NCBI GenBank assembly: GCA_003576705.1
Contig: QOZS01000019.1
Location: forward strand, 1-64,000
DNA length: 64,000 bases
Source: Desertibaculum subflavum
GTDB taxonomy: Bacteria > Pseudomonadota > Alphaproteobacteria > Ferrovibrionales > Ferrovibrionaceae
Reading direction: 5' to 3'
Positions within the stretch are counted from its first letter, which is position 1. Each line of letters begins with the position of its first letter. This document shows, piece by piece, positions 8,466 through 17,164 of the stretch. A program made the position numbers and the translations under genes. The notes beneath the pieces are model-generated. The model was not told the origin of the DNA. It saw only the letters and a program-made list of their open reading frames with translations, and ran no database searches.

Positions 8466-8550
8466 CCGCGCCGCCTGATTGCATGCGAGAATGGGGCGCG
8501 CCCCTGGGGGAATCTGTCGTCAACGCTTCGCCGGCCTGGAGAGGTGCCCC

Positions 8551-8766
8551 ATGAACAAGCTCGCAACCGACGCCAAGAAGGTCACCCGCGTGCTGGCCGG
8601 CAAGACGGTGAAGGCCGTCCGGCGCCACCGCACCACCGAGCTGCTGATCCTGTTCACCGACGGCACCCGACTTGTGGTCGATCACACGACGGAGGGGCTG
8701 GAACTGACCATGGCCAACGAATCCGACGGCGGGATCGAGCCGCCGTCGACCGCGACCCGGCATTGA
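8551..8766 (+). CDS. Small conserved-looking protein of unknown function
   Basis: This 71-residue protein has a basic N-terminal half rich in lysine and arginine, then a strand-like segment (E-L-L-I-L-F-T-D-G-T-R-L-V-V-D) and a polar tail. I recognise no domain. The ATG has GGAGAGG seven bases upstream, and codon use fits the neighbourhood, so it looks like a real gene. The pattern of a basic segment followed by a short beta hairpin ending in F-x-D-G-x is seen in small phage-like or KTSC-type proteins, but I cannot assign it. The stop lies just before the upstream extension of the phosphoesterase frame. Confidence 0.68.
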   Translation: MNKLATDAKKVTRVLAGKTVKAVRRHRTTELLILFTDGTRLVVDHTTEGLELTMANESDGGIEPPSTATRH

Positions 8767-8836
8767 TCGAGGCGGTGCCGGCGGGGCCATACCTGGAGCC
8801 AGCGACATAGCCGACGATCCGGACCAGCTCGCGGAC

Positions 8837-9754
8837 TTGGAGCGTCGCATCGGGCCGTCGCACCTGCGCGACCGGTTGCGCCTCGAACAGGCGCATGAGG
8901 CGCGCGTCGGCCAGCGGAGGGGCCTGCACCATGTGGAGAACTGGCGGCTGGTGCGGCTGCTCATCAACAGCGGGCTGCGTGTCACCGGGCTGCACGGCCG
9001 CGGCCGCCGCAATGCGCTGAACGTCCAGGTCACGCGCCATGCCGTGCCGCTGAAGCACCTGCCCGCGTCCTTCCACGGATTCACGCTGCTGCATCTGAGC
9101 GACCTGCATCTCGCCTCGGGCGCGGCCGGGATCGAGGCGATGGTCGAGGCGGTGCGGCCGCTCGACTACGACCTGTGCGTCCTGACCGGCGATTACCGCT
9201 TCCGCACCTACGGACCGAGCGACGCGACGCTGGCGGAGCTTGAGCGGCTGCGCGCGGCGCTGAAGACGCCGGCCTATGCGGTGCTCGGCAACCACGACAG
9301 CATCCGCATGGTGCCGGCGATGGAGGCCATGGGGTATCGGCTGCTGCTGAACGAGCACGTGCCGATCCGCCGTGGGGACGACGCCGTCCATCTTGCCGGG
9401 ATTGACGACGCCTATTTCTACGATCTCGCCGATTTCCGCCGCGCCGCCGGCGCGATCCCGCCGGACGCGACCTCGATATTGCTGTCGCACACGCCCGAGA
9501 CCTACCGCGACGCCGCGGCGGCGGATTTCGACCTGATGCTGTGCGGCCACACGCATGGCGGCCAGATCTGCCTGCCCGGCGGCGTGCCGGTGCTGACCCA
9601 TGCGCCGAGCCCGCGCCGCTTCGCGCGCGGCAGCTGGCGCTATGACCAGCTGATCGGCTACACCTCGCGCGGCACCGGCAACTCGCTGGTCGATATCCGC
9701 TTCAACTGCCCGCCCGAAGTGACCCTGCACCAGCTGGAGCGGACCGCGGCTTAA
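8837..9754 (+). CDS. Calcineurin-like metallophosphoesterase
   Basis: The protein shows the metal-binding series of the YaeI/YkuE-type phosphoesterases. L-S-D-L-H-L is near residue 88, then L-T-G-D-Y, G-N-H-D, L-S-H-T-P-E and G-H-T-H-G-G-Q near residue 235. Relatives include UDP-diacylglucosamine and cyclic-nucleotide phosphoesterases; its substrate is unknown. About 305 residues follow the TTG at 8837, but the start is uncertain. The frame is open upstream to 8708 and reads plausibly ([10 protein letters not shown]), yet contains no ATG, GTG or other TTG. GGAG sits eight bases before an ATA codon at 8807. The stop TAA overlaps the ftsK stop codon on the other strand in a TTAA. Confidence 0.87.
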   Translation: MERRIGPSHLRDRLRLEQAHEARVGQRRGLHHVENWRLVRLLINSGLRVTGLHGRGRRNALNVQVTRHAVPLKHLPASFHGFTLLHLSDLHLASGAAGIEAMVEAVRPLDYDLCVLTGDYRFRTYGPSDATLAELERLRAALKTPAYAVLGNHDSIRMVPAMEAMGYRLLLNEHVPIRRGDDAVHLAGIDDAYFYDLADFRRAAGAIPPDATSILLSHTPETYRDAAAADFDLMLCGHTHGGQICLPGGVPVLTHAPSPRRFARGSWRYDQLIGYTSRGTGNSLVDIRFNCPPEVTLHQLERTAA

Positions 9755-12117
9755 TTCTCGCGGTCGTCGATGTCGCGGGCGAGGACTTCGCGCTTGCCGA
9801 CATGGTTGGCGCGGCCGACCACGCCTTCGGCCTCCATGCGCTCGACGATGCGGGCGGCGCGGTTGTAGCCGATCTGCAGATAGCGCTGGATGAAGCTGGT
9901 GGAGCACTTGCGCTCGCGCGTGACCAGCGCGACGGCGCGGTCGTACAGTTCGTCCACCTCGCCGCCCTCGGCGCCGCCGATCGCGCCCGGACCGTCGCCG
10001 CCGTCGATATCGGCGGTGACCGCCTCGAGGTATTCCGGCTCGCCCTGCGCCTTGAGATAGGCGACCACCTGCTCGACCTCGGTGTCCGAGACGAACGGGC
10101 CGTGCACGCGCTGCAGGCGGCCGGCGCCCGGCATGTAGAGCATGTCGCCCATGCCGAGCAGCTGCTCGGCCCCCTGCTCGCCCAGGATGGTGCGGCTGTC
10201 GATCTTGGAGGTGACCTGAAAGCTGATCCGGGTCGGGAAGTTCGCCTTGATGGTGCCGGTGATGACGTCGACCGACGGGCGCTGGGTCGCCATGATCAGG
10301 TGCAGGCCGGCGGCGCGCGCCATCTGGGCGAGCCGCTGCACCGAGGCCTCGATATCCTTGCCGGCCACCAGCATGAGGTCGGCCAGCTCGTCGACGATCA
10401 CCACGATGAACGGCAGCGGATCGAGCGAGAGCGGCTTGTCCTCGAAGACCGGCTTGCCGGTCTCGAGGTCGAATCCGGTCTGCACCGTGCGCGAGAGCTG
10501 CTCGTTCTTCGCCCGCGCCTCGGCCAGGCGCTGGTTGTAGCTGCCGATATTGCGCACGCCGAGTTCGGACATCTTGCGATAGCGATCCTCCATCTCGCGC
10601 ACCGCCCATTTCAGCGCGACGATGGCCTTGCCTGGCTCCGTCACCACCGGCGCCAGCAGATGCGGGATGCCGTCATAGACCGACAGTTCCAGCATCTTCG
10701 GATCGATCATGATCAGGCGGCATTCCTCCGGCGACAGCCGGTAGAGCAGCGACAGGATCATCGTGTTGATGGCGACCGACTTGCCGGAGCCGGTGGTGCC
10801 CGCGACCAGGAGATGCGGCATGCGCGACAGGTCGGCCACCACCGGCCCGCCGCCGATATCCTTGCCAAGGGCGAGCGGCAGCGCGACCGGCGCCTTCTCG
10901 TAGGCCTCGGCGGTGAGCAGCTCGCGCAGATAGACCGTCTCGCGCCGGGCGTTGGGCAGCTCGATGCCGATGGCGTTGCGGCCCGGCACCACGGCGATGC
11001 GGGCCGAGACCGAGCTCATCGAGCGCGCGATGTCGTCGGAGAGGCCGATGACGCGGGACGACTTGGTGCCGGGCGCCGGCTCGAGCTCGTAGAGCGTCAC
11101 CACCGGGCCCGGACGCACCTTGGTGATCTCGCCGTTGACGCCGAAATCCTCGAGCGTCGATTCGAGCAGGCGCGCGTTCTGCTCCAGCGCCTCCTCGTTC
11201 ACCTGCTCGCTGCGCTGCGCCGGCACGGCGGCGAGCAAGGTCATCGGCGGCAGCTGGTAGCTGCCGGCGACCGCCAGGTCGAGCTTGCCCTGCGAGGCGC
11301 GCGGCTGCCGCTGCTGCTTCTCGACCCTGGGCTTGGCGAGCCGCCGGACCACGGCCGGCAGCGACTCCAGCACGTCGTCCTCGTCTTCCTCGTCGTCCTC
11401 GACGACCGGTTTCTTCGGCTTGAGGCGGGGCTCGGCCCGGCGCGCGGCTTTCGGCGCCTCGAAGGCCTCCTCATCGTCATCGGCGCGATGGCGGGCAAGC
11501 CTGTTCCCGATCCAGCGCCAGCCCGCGGCGAGGCCTGCGCCAAGCTCGGCCGGCCGCACGCCGATCGCGGCGCCCGCGGCAACGATCGCCAGCGGCAGCA
11601 GGAACAGGCCGATCAGCGCCGGGCCGACCGCGAGGCCGATATTGTGCAACAGCGGCAGCAGGGCGCTGCGCGTCACCAATGCGCCGGCGACACCGCCGAA
11701 CCCCGCCGGCAGACGGTTCGGATCGACACTGGAAAAGCCCGCCGCCGTGGCCGCGAGCAGCAGGACGGCGAGCGGGAGCAGCGCCACCTGGTACCAGCGC
11801 ACGCCGCGATGCGAGACGACGCGCCAGGCCCAGCCGGCCAGCACCAGAACCACCGCCGCCGCGCCGATGCCGAGCGTCTGCAGCGCGATATCCGCGATGA
11901 AGGCCCCGGGCCGGCCGAGCGCGTTGCCGGCCGCCGCCGAGGTGGCGTTGTTGAGCGAGGGATCGTCGGGAGAATAGGTCGCCAGCAGCAGCGCCAGCAG
12001 GCCGGCAAGCAGGAACACGCCGATGCCGCCGAGCTCCACCAGCCGGCGGCGCAGGAACACCTTGAGGTTGTCGGGCAGGAAGACCAGCCGACGTGTCGCG
12101 GTGGAGCGTTGCGCCAT
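9751..12117 (-). CDS. ftsK: DNA translocase FtsK
   Basis: This 788-residue protein has four N-terminal membrane helices (about residues 30-185) and an acidic/proline-rich linker (210-280). The motor domain follows, with Walker A G-T-T-G-S-G-K-S at 440-447 and Walker [10 protein letters not shown] near 550. A C-terminal gamma winged helix (about 720-788) should read KOPS sites. FtsK pumps DNA across the division septum and activates XerCD at dif. The linker is short compared with the E. coli protein, as is usual in Alphaproteobacteria. It follows dapC by 10 bases on the same strand and is probably co-transcribed. The stop codon overlaps that of the convergent phosphoesterase gene. Confidence 0.97.
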   Translation of the reverse strand: MAQRSTATRRLVFLPDNLKVFLRRRLVELGGIGVFLLAGLLALLLATYSPDDPSLNNATSAAAGNALGRPGAFIADIALQTLGIGAAAVVLVLAGWAWRVVSHRGVRWYQVALLPLAVLLLAATAAGFSSVDPNRLPAGFGGVAGALVTRSALLPLLHNIGLAVGPALIGLFLLPLAIVAAGAAIGVRPAELGAGLAAGWRWIGNRLARHRADDDEEAFEAPKAARRAEPRLKPKKPVVEDDEEDEDDVLESLPAVVRRLAKPRVEKQQRQPRASQGKLDLAVAGSYQLPPMTLLAAVPAQRSEQVNEEALEQNARLLESTLEDFGVNGEITKVRPGPVVTLYELEPAPGTKSSRVIGLSDDIARSMSSVSARIAVVPGRNAIGIELPNARRETVYLRELLTAEAYEKAPVALPLALGKDIGGGPVVADLSRMPHLLVAGTTGSGKSVAINTMILSLLYRLSPEECRLIMIDPKMLELSVYDGIPHLLAPVVTEPGKAIVALKWAVREMEDRYRKMSELGVRNIGSYNQRLAEARAKNEQLSRTVQTGFDLETGKPVFEDKPLSLDPLPFIVVIVDELADLMLVAGKDIEASVQRLAQMARAAGLHLIMATQRPSVDVITGTIKANFPTRISFQVTSKIDSRTILGEQGAEQLLGMGDMLYMPGAGRLQRVHGPFVSDTEVEQVVAYLKAQGEPEYLEAVTADIDGGDGPGAIGGAEGGEVDELYDRAVALVTRERKCSTSFIQRYLQIGYNRAARIVERMEAEGVVGRANHVGKREVLARDIDDREN

Positions 12118-12127
12118 GCCTTGCCCT

Positions 12128-13315
12128 CTATCCCAAAGTGTCGCGGATGCGGGTCAGCGCCTGTTCCGTCGTCGCCAGGTCGTTGACCAGGGCGACGCGG
12201 AGATAGGGCTTGCCGATGGTCCCGTCATCGGCCTTGGCGAGATAGGCGCCGGGCAGCACGGTCACCGCCGCCTCGGCATAGAGCTTGCGCGCCGCCTTCT
12301 CGCTGTCGCCGGCATCGAGCCAGAGGAAGAAGCCGCCGGCCGGCTTGTAGAAGCCGAGCCGGTTGCCGAGCAGCCGCTCCGCCATGGCGAACTTGCGCCG
12401 GTAGAGATCGCGGTTGGCCTCGGCATGGCTGTCTTCGTTCCACAGCGCCGTGCCGGCATGCAGGATCGGGAACGGGATGGTCGGCCCGCCATAGTTGCGC
12501 ACGCGGCCGAAGGCGGCGATCACCTTCGGGTCGCCGGCGACGAAGCCGATGCGCAGGCCCGGCACGCTGGACCGCTTCGACAGCGAGTGGAAGCAGACCA
12601 GGTTGTCGAGCCGGCCGTCGAGCTGCATCGCGGCTTCGAGCCCGCCGGAGGGCGGCTTGTCGGAATAGATCTCGGCATAGCATTCGTCGAGGATCAGCAC
12701 GAAGTCGTGCTTGCGGGCGAGCGCCAGCAGGCCGGTCAGATAGTCGAGATCGGCGACGGTGCCTTGCGGGTTGGACGGCGTGCAGAGATAGAAGGCCGCC
12801 ATGCGGTCGAGCTGCGACGGCGTCAGCCCAGTATAGTCGGGCATGAAGTTGTTCTCGCGCCGGGCCGGCAGCAGCAGCAGCTCCGCCCCCGCCAGCACGC
12901 CGGCGCCGGCATAGACCTGGTAGAACGGGTCAGGCATGGCGACGATCGGGGTGCCGCCGCCCTTCCGGGTCGGCACCACGGCCTGGGCCATCATGAACAG
13001 CCCCTCCTTGGTGCCGGACAGCGCCACCACATGCTTCTCGGCATCGAGCAGGCCCGCCGGCAGCTTGTAGCGCCGACCGAGCCAGTTCACGGCCGCCTGG
13101 CGGTATTCCGGCGTACCCAGGATCGGCGGGTATTTGCCGTATTCCGGCAGGTGCTTGGCCAGGATCTCGCCCACGAAACCCGGGAAGGGATGGTTCGGCT
13201 CGCCGATCGACATGGTGATCGGCGCGAGCCCGGCGGGCGGGGCAACCCCGGCGAGGAGTTCGCGGAGGCGCTGGAAGGGATAGTCCTTCAGGGCCTCCAG
13301 CCGATCGTTCAGCAT
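12128..13315 (-). CDS. dapC: Succinyldiaminopimelate transaminase (class I/II aminotransferase)
   Basis: This 395-residue fold-type I PLP enzyme has C-T-P-S-N-P-Q-G-T, the PLP-phenol contact D-E-C-Y-A-E, and the Schiff-base lysine in S-L-S-K-R-S. The arginine that binds the alpha-carboxylate is near the end, in Y-L-R-V-A-L. Lengths and motifs fit the alphaproteobacterial DapC group. These enzymes transaminate N-succinyl-2-amino-6-oxopimelate in lysine and cell-wall diaminopimelate synthesis. The gene next to ftsK in this lineage is often of this type. A related aminotransferase with another substrate cannot be excluded from sequence alone. Confidence 0.85.
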   Translation of the reverse strand: MLNDRLEALKDYPFQRLRELLAGVAPPAGLAPITMSIGEPNHPFPGFVGEILAKHLPEYGKYPPILGTPEYRQAAVNWLGRRYKLPAGLLDAEKHVVALSGTKEGLFMMAQAVVPTRKGGGTPIVAMPDPFYQVYAGAGVLAGAELLLLPARRENNFMPDYTGLTPSQLDRMAAFYLCTPSNPQGTVADLDYLTGLLALARKHDFVLILDECYAEIYSDKPPSGGLEAAMQLDGRLDNLVCFHSLSKRSSVPGLRIGFVAGDPKVIAAFGRVRNYGGPTIPFPILHAGTALWNEDSHAEANRDLYRRKFAMAERLLGNRLGFYKPAGGFFLWLDAGDSEKAARKLYAEAAVTVLPGAYLAKADDGTIGKPYLRVALVNDLATTEQALTRIRDTLG

Positions 13316-13327
13316 GCCTGGGTGGTC

Positions 13328-13369
13328 CGCCTAAGTCTGATGAATCTATGTGCGAATCGACCTTAGGCG
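13328..13369. repeat. Inverted repeat upstream of dapC
   Basis: The eight-base arms CGCCTAAG (13328-13335) and CTTAGGCG (13362-13369) flank a 26-base spacer. The repeat sits between the racemase-family stop and the dapC start, both on the minus strand. It may be an operator for dapC-ftsK or a weak transcription end for the upstream operon. No T-run follows it. Confidence 0.35.
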
Positions 13370-13398
13370 CGCGCGAATCGCGGTTCAAGCGGGGAGGA

Positions 13399-14145
13399 TT
13401 ACCGGGGCGCTGGCGGGAACAGCCTGGAAAATGTCGCGGGCAGGCCGACCAGATCCCGCGGCGGCGGCGCGGCGAAGGAACCCGCCGCGGGCTTGGGCAG
13501 GCCGAGACGCACCAGCCCTTCCGCCAGCACGGCGGCGGCGGCGATGCCGTCGACCAGCGGCACTGGCAGGCGGGCCTGGATGCGCGGGACGAGGCCGGCC
13601 AGGGCAGCGCCGGCGAGGATGACCGTCTCCAAGCTCTCGCGTTCGATCGCCGCGCCGAGCAGTGCGACCACGCGGTCGATCAGCGGGTCGGGGTCGAGAT
13701 AGTCCTGCGGCGTCATGTCGAGCACGGGGTAGGCGATCACGCGCTCCGCCAGCCCGGTCCGTGCCACCGTCTCGCGGTAGATGCCGACCGAGCGGGCGCC
13801 GGGCGACAGGAAGCCGATCCGGCTGCCCTGCATGGCGGCGACGTACAGCGCGGCCTCGGTCATGCCGACCACCGGGAAGGGCGCCGCCTCGCGCATGGCG
13901 TCGAGTGCGGTGTCGAAGGAGACGGCGTTGATCGCGGCGTCGGCGCCGGCCATGTGTTCGCCGAGCAGCTCCAGCATGCCGCGGGCGGCGATGGCGTTCT
14001 CGGTCCGGGTGCCAATGATGCGCGGGCCGGACTTCGCGGTCAGCGGCACGATCTCGGTGCCCGGCGCCGCCACGGCGCGCGCGGCCGCGGCGCAACGCTC
14101 GGTAATCGCCGCGGTCGTATTGCCGTTGATCAGCAGGATGCGCAT
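13399..14145 (-). CDS. Asp/Glu/hydantoin racemase family protein lacking the usual cysteines
   Basis: This 248-residue protein has the family start I-L-L-I-N-G-N-T-T and the P-V-V-G-M-T-E-A segment of hydantoin/allantoin racemases. Active members use two cysteines, one in A-C-F-x-D-P-G-L and one in L-G-C-x-x-M-A-G. By eye these positions read V-S-F-D-T-A-L (S76) and L-A-G-A-A-L-A-G (about residue 179). The only cysteine in the protein is C18. A two-base racemase mechanism is therefore unlikely; the protein may have another activity or be a binding protein. It is the last gene of a four-gene minus-strand operon headed by an SDR gene. Confidence 0.8.
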   Translation of the reverse strand: MRILLINGNTTAAITERCAAAARAVAAPGTEIVPLTAKSGPRIIGTRTENAIAARGMLELLGEHMAGADAAINAVSFDTALDAMREAAPFPVVGMTEAALYVAAMQGSRIGFLSPGARSVGIYRETVARTGLAERVIAYPVLDMTPQDYLDPDPLIDRVVALLGAAIERESLETVILAGAALAGLVPRIQARLPVPLVDGIAAAAVLAEGLVRLGLPKPAAGSFAAPPPRDLVGLPATFSRLFPPAPR

Positions 14146-14178
14146 GGCCGCCCTTATATCGCGGCGGTCGCGCCGCTC

Positions 14179-15168
14179 CTACTCCGCCGCCGCGGCGAAG
14201 CGCCGCTGGGCCGCCAGCTCGGCGAGCGCGGCGTCGTATTCCTGCGCGAGCCGTGCCACCAGCTCGGCCGCGCCGATCACCCGCTTGACCGCGCCGACAC
14301 CCTGGCCGGCGCCCCAGATGTCGCGCCAGGCCTTGGCCTTGCTCGACCCGCCGGAGCCGAAATTCATCTTCGAGGGATCGGATTGCGGCAGGTTCTCGGG
14401 GTCGAGCCCGGCGCGGACGATCGAGGTGCGCAGATAGTTGCCGTGCACGCCGGTGAACAGGTTGGTGTAGACGATGTCGGCGGCGGCGCTCTCGACGATC
14501 ATCTGCTTGTAGCCCTGATCCGCGTTCGCCTCGGTGGTGGCGATGAAGGCGGAGCCGATATAGGCGAGATCGGCGCCCATCGCCTGCGCCGCCAGCACGC
14601 CGCGGCCGGTGGCGATGGCGCCAGACAGCACCAGCGGCCCGTCGAACCATTCCCGGATGTCGTGGATCAGCGCGATCGGCGAGATGGTGCCGGCATGGCC
14701 GCCGGCGCCGGCCGCGACGGCGATCAGCCCGTCGGCGCCCTTGTCGATCGCCTTCCGGGCGAAGGTGTTGTTGATGATGTCGTGCAGCACGATGCCGCCA
14801 TAGGAATGGATCGCCTGGTTGAGATCCTCGCGCGCGCCGAGCGAGGTGATGACGATCGGCACCTTGTACTTCACGCAGAGATCGACATCGTGCTGCAGTC
14901 GGTCGTTCGACTTGTGCACGATCTGGTTCACGGCGAAAGGCGCCGAGGGCGCGTCCGGGTGCTGGCGGTCGTAGTCGGCGAGCTCGGTGGAGATGCGCTG
15001 CAGCCATTGCTCCAGCACTTCGGCCGGGCGCGCGTTCAGCGCCGGGAAGCTGCCGACGATGCCGGCCTTGCACTGCGCGATGACGAGATCGGGCACCGAG
15101 ATGATGAACAGCGGCGACCCGATCACCGGCAGGCGAAGCCGGTCGCGCAGGATGGCTGGCAGGCTCAT
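14179..15168 (-). CDS. Nitronate monooxygenase-like FMN enzyme
   Basis: This 329-residue TIM-barrel flavoprotein of the 2-nitropropane dioxygenase/nitronate monooxygenase family has the FMN-binding segments G-A-G-G-H-A-G and S-G-A-I-A-T-G-R-G, then M-G-A-D-L-A-Y-I-G. Family members oxidise nitronates with O2, and some act on other activated carbon acids. I chose ATG 15168 because GGGGAG lies five bases before it; a GTG two codons earlier is too close to that site. It lies in an operon with an isomerase, an SDR and a racemase-like gene. It is one of three members of this family in the window. Confidence 0.86.
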   Translation of the reverse strand: MSLPAILRDRLRLPVIGSPLFIISVPDLVIAQCKAGIVGSFPALNARPAEVLEQWLQRISTELADYDRQHPDAPSAPFAVNQIVHKSNDRLQHDVDLCVKYKVPIVITSLGAREDLNQAIHSYGGIVLHDIINNTFARKAIDKGADGLIAVAAGAGGHAGTISPIALIHDIREWFDGPLVLSGAIATGRGVLAAQAMGADLAYIGSAFIATTEANADQGYKQMIVESAAADIVYTNLFTGVHGNYLRTSIVRAGLDPENLPQSDPSKMNFGSGGSSKAKAWRDIWGAGQGVGAVKRVIGAAELVARLAQEYDAALAELAAQRRFAAAAE

Positions 15169-15250
15169 TTTCACTCCCCAGACTGTAGATGCGGGATATT
15201 ACACGTATCGAATCGCATGTCAGCGGACGCGATTATCGATAGGGCGCGGA

Positions 15251-15868
15251 TCAGGCTGCCTTCTTCTGCGCCTGGATCTCTTCTTCCACGTCGCGCAGCC
15301 TGTCCTTGCCGAAGAAGATCTCGGTGCCGACGAAGAAGGTCGGGCTGCCGAAGGTGCCGCGCGCGACCGAGGCCTCGGTATTGGCGAGCAGCTTGTCCTT
15401 CACCGCCTGGTCCTGGATGCGAGCGAGCGTTTGGGCGCCGTCGAGGCCGGCCTTGTCGAGCGCGGCGCGGATCACCTCCGCATCGTCCATCTTCAACCCG
15501 TCCTCCCACATATGGGCGAACACGGCGTCGACGTATTTCGCAAGGTTGCCGTCCATCTCGGCGGCCACGGCACCGCGCATGATCTGCACCGTGTTGACCG
15601 GGAAGTTCGGGTTCATCCTGAAGCGGGTGAGCCCGTGCTTCCGGATGAAGCGCTCCATCTCCAGGCGCTGATATTCCGGCTTGTTCTTGATGCCCTTGAA
15701 CTGGACCATCGGCGGCTGGTTGTTGGTCAGCTTGAATACGCCGCCGAGCAAGACGGGCAGGTAGTCGAACTTCGCGCCGGTGCGTTGCTCGATCCCCGGG
15801 ATCACCTTGTGGCTGAAATAGGAATTCGGGCTGCCGAAATCGAAGTGGAACTCGACCTTCGGGGTCAT
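15251..15868 (-). CDS. 2-hydroxychromene-2-carboxylate isomerase-like (DsbA/GST-kappa fold)
   Basis: This 205-residue protein of the HCCA isomerase family starts V-E-F-H-F-D-F-G-S-P-N-S-Y. The serine there takes the place of the DsbA cysteine and is proposed to activate glutathione. Near the end it has G-T-F-G-S-P-T-F-F-V with the cis-proline. Characterised relatives isomerise a naphthalene-pathway intermediate, using glutathione as cofactor; here the substrate is unknown. GGAGG stands seven bases before the chosen ATG. The gene follows the SDR gene by 14 bases and is part of the HxlR-flanked operon. Confidence 0.88.
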   Translation of the reverse strand: MTPKVEFHFDFGSPNSYFSHKVIPGIEQRTGAKFDYLPVLLGGVFKLTNNQPPMVQFKGIKNKPEYQRLEMERFIRKHGLTRFRMNPNFPVNTVQIMRGAVAAEMDGNLAKYVDAVFAHMWEDGLKMDDAEVIRAALDKAGLDGAQTLARIQDQAVKDKLLANTEASVARGTFGSPTFFVGTEIFFGKDRLRDVEEEIQAQKKAA

Positions 15869-15882
15869 GGTCTCTCCTCCCT

Positions 15883-16608
15883 TCAGAATGGCTCCATCCA
15901 CGGGCGCAGATCCATCTCGTGCGTCCAGGCGCTGCGCGGCTGGCGGTGGATCTGCCAGTAGGCTTCGGCGATGTGGTCCGGATTGAGGATGCCGTCGCTC
16001 TGCTTGAGCTTGTAGCGCTCCGGGAAGTTCTTCCGGATCCAGGCGGTGTCGATGGCGCCGTCGATGATGGTGTGCGCGACATGGATGCCGGCGGGGCCGA
16101 GCTCACGCGCCATGCTCTGCGCCACCGCGCGCAGACCGTGCTTGGCGGCGGCGAAGGCCGAGTAGCCGTCGCGGCCGCGGATGCTGGCGGTGGCACCGGT
16201 GAACAGGATGGTGCCCTGCCCGCGCGGCACCATCACGCGCGCCGCCTCGCGGCCCATCAGGAAGCCCGAGAAGCAGGCCATCTCCCACACCTTGGAGAAT
16301 ACCCGCGCGGTAGTTTCGCGGATCGGAAAGCGCACATTGGCGCCGATGTTGAACACGGCGACCTCGATCGGGCCGATCTCGCGCTCGATCTGGTCCACCA
16401 TGGCGACGGTCTCATCTTCCTTGCGCGCATCGGTGCCGAAGGCGCGCGCACGGCCGCCTTCCTGCTCGATGCGGGCGACCAGTGGCGCGAGCTTGTCGGC
16501 ATGCCGGCGGGTGACGCAGGCGACATAGCCCTCGCGCGCGAAGCGCCGGGCGATGGCGCCGCCGGTGGCGTCGCCGGCGCCGATCACCAGCGCGACTTTC
16601 TCGGCCAT
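15883..16608 (-). CDS. SDR-family oxidoreductase
   Basis: This 241-residue short-chain dehydrogenase has the Rossmann motif written as G-A-G-D-A-T-G-G, near residue 11 of the chosen start. N-I-G-A-N takes the place of the usual N-N-A-G. The catalytic Y-x-x-x-K appears as Y-S-A-F-A-A-A-K-H, after a T-G-A-T-A-S serine/threonine site. It reduces or oxidises a carbonyl or alcohol with NAD(P)H. AGGAGG precedes the ATG at 16608. It is the first gene of the operon, and its promoter region holds two copies of a palindrome shared with the divergent HxlR regulator gene. Confidence 0.9.
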   Translation of the reverse strand: MAEKVALVIGAGDATGGAIARRFAREGYVACVTRRHADKLAPLVARIEQEGGRARAFGTDARKEDETVAMVDQIEREIGPIEVAVFNIGANVRFPIRETTARVFSKVWEMACFSGFLMGREAARVMVPRGQGTILFTGATASIRGRDGYSAFAAAKHGLRAVAQSMARELGPAGIHVAHTIIDGAIDTAWIRKNFPERYKLKQSDGILNPDHIAEAYWQIHRQPRSAWTHEMDLRPWMEPF

Positions 16609-16628
16609 GCGCTTCCTCCTCGTCGTGG

Positions 16629-16643
16629 GTTCCAATTTGGAAC
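16629..16643. promoter_or_regulatory. Operator palindrome 1 (probable HxlR site)
   Basis: GTTCCAATTTGGAAC is an almost perfect 15-base palindrome lying 20 bases upstream of the SDR start, in the divergent region with the HxlR-family gene. A second copy lies 14 bases further on. The pair is well placed to control both promoters. Confidence 0.72.
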
Positions 16644-16657
16644 TTGCTTCAGGGTGC

Positions 16658-16672
16658 GTTCCAATTTAGAAC
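16658..16672. promoter_or_regulatory. Operator palindrome 2 (probable HxlR site)
   Basis: GTTCCAATTTAGAAC is the second copy, differing from the first at one position. Both copies are followed by TTG, so the direct repeat is 18 bases long. It lies 24 bases before the HxlR start, which suggests autoregulation as well as control of the SDR operon. Centre-to-centre spacing is 29 bases. Confidence 0.72.
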
Positions 16673-16696
16673 TTGTCAAGCACGCGGAGCGTTCGG

Positions 16697-17164
16697 ATGC
16701 GCTGGGACGAACTCGACAAGGAAGCCTGCTCGGTGGCCCGCACCGTCTCGGTGATCGGCGACCGCTGGACCCTGCTGGTGCTGCGCGAATGCTTCCTGCG
16801 CGTGCGCCGGTTCGAGGAATTCCAGACCCGCCTCGGCATCACCCGCCATTTGCTGGCCGACCGACTGCGCAAGCTGGTCAAGGCCGGCGTGCTGCAGAAG
16901 GTCGCCTATCAGGATCGGCCGAAGCGCTACGAATACCGGCTCACCGATCGCGGCCTCGACCTGCACCCGCTGATGATGGCGATCGTGCATTGGGGCGACA
17001 CGCACATGGCCGGCAGGCGCGGCCGCCCGCTGCTGCACCGGCACAAGGCCTGCGGCCAGGATTTCGATCCCGTCACCGTCTGCTCGCAATGCGGCGAACC
17101 GGTGGACGCCCGCGGCGTGCACGTGCATCCCGGCCCCGGCGCACCGCGGATGGCGCGCGCTTAA
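16697..17164 (+). CDS. HxlR-family transcriptional regulator
   Basis: This 155-residue winged-helix regulator has the HxlR signature I-G-D-R-W-T-L-L-V-L-R-E, then R-F-E-E-F-Q, L-G-I-T-R-H-L-L-A-D-R-L and Y-R-L-T-D-R-G. Family members bind as dimers to palindromes and often respond to electrophiles or aromatic compounds. The C-terminal extension holds C-S-Q-C-G, possibly a metal or redox site. The gene is divergent from the SDR operon, and two near-identical palindromes between them are its likely targets. The ATG at 16697 matches the usual family N terminus; a TTG eight codons upstream would lie inside the operator region. Its stop codon overlaps that of the deacetylase gene. Confidence 0.93.
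   Translation: MRWDELDKEACSVARTVSVIGDRWTLLVLRECFLRVRRFEEFQTRLGITRHLLADRLRKLVKAGVLQKVAYQDRPKRYEYRLTDRGLDLHPLMMAIVHWGDTHMAGRRGRPLLHRHKACGQDFDPVTVCSQCGEPVDARGVHVHPGPGAPRMARA

Noticed and set aside
8491..8502. GGGGCGCGCCCC palindrome as a terminator after the acyl-CoA dehydrogenase pair
   Set aside because: It has no loop and no following T-run; short GC palindromes are expected by chance here.
9802..12186. A 794-codon open frame opposite ftsK
   Set aside because: Same reason: histidine/arginine-rich shadow of a highly conserved gene, with no recognisable domain.
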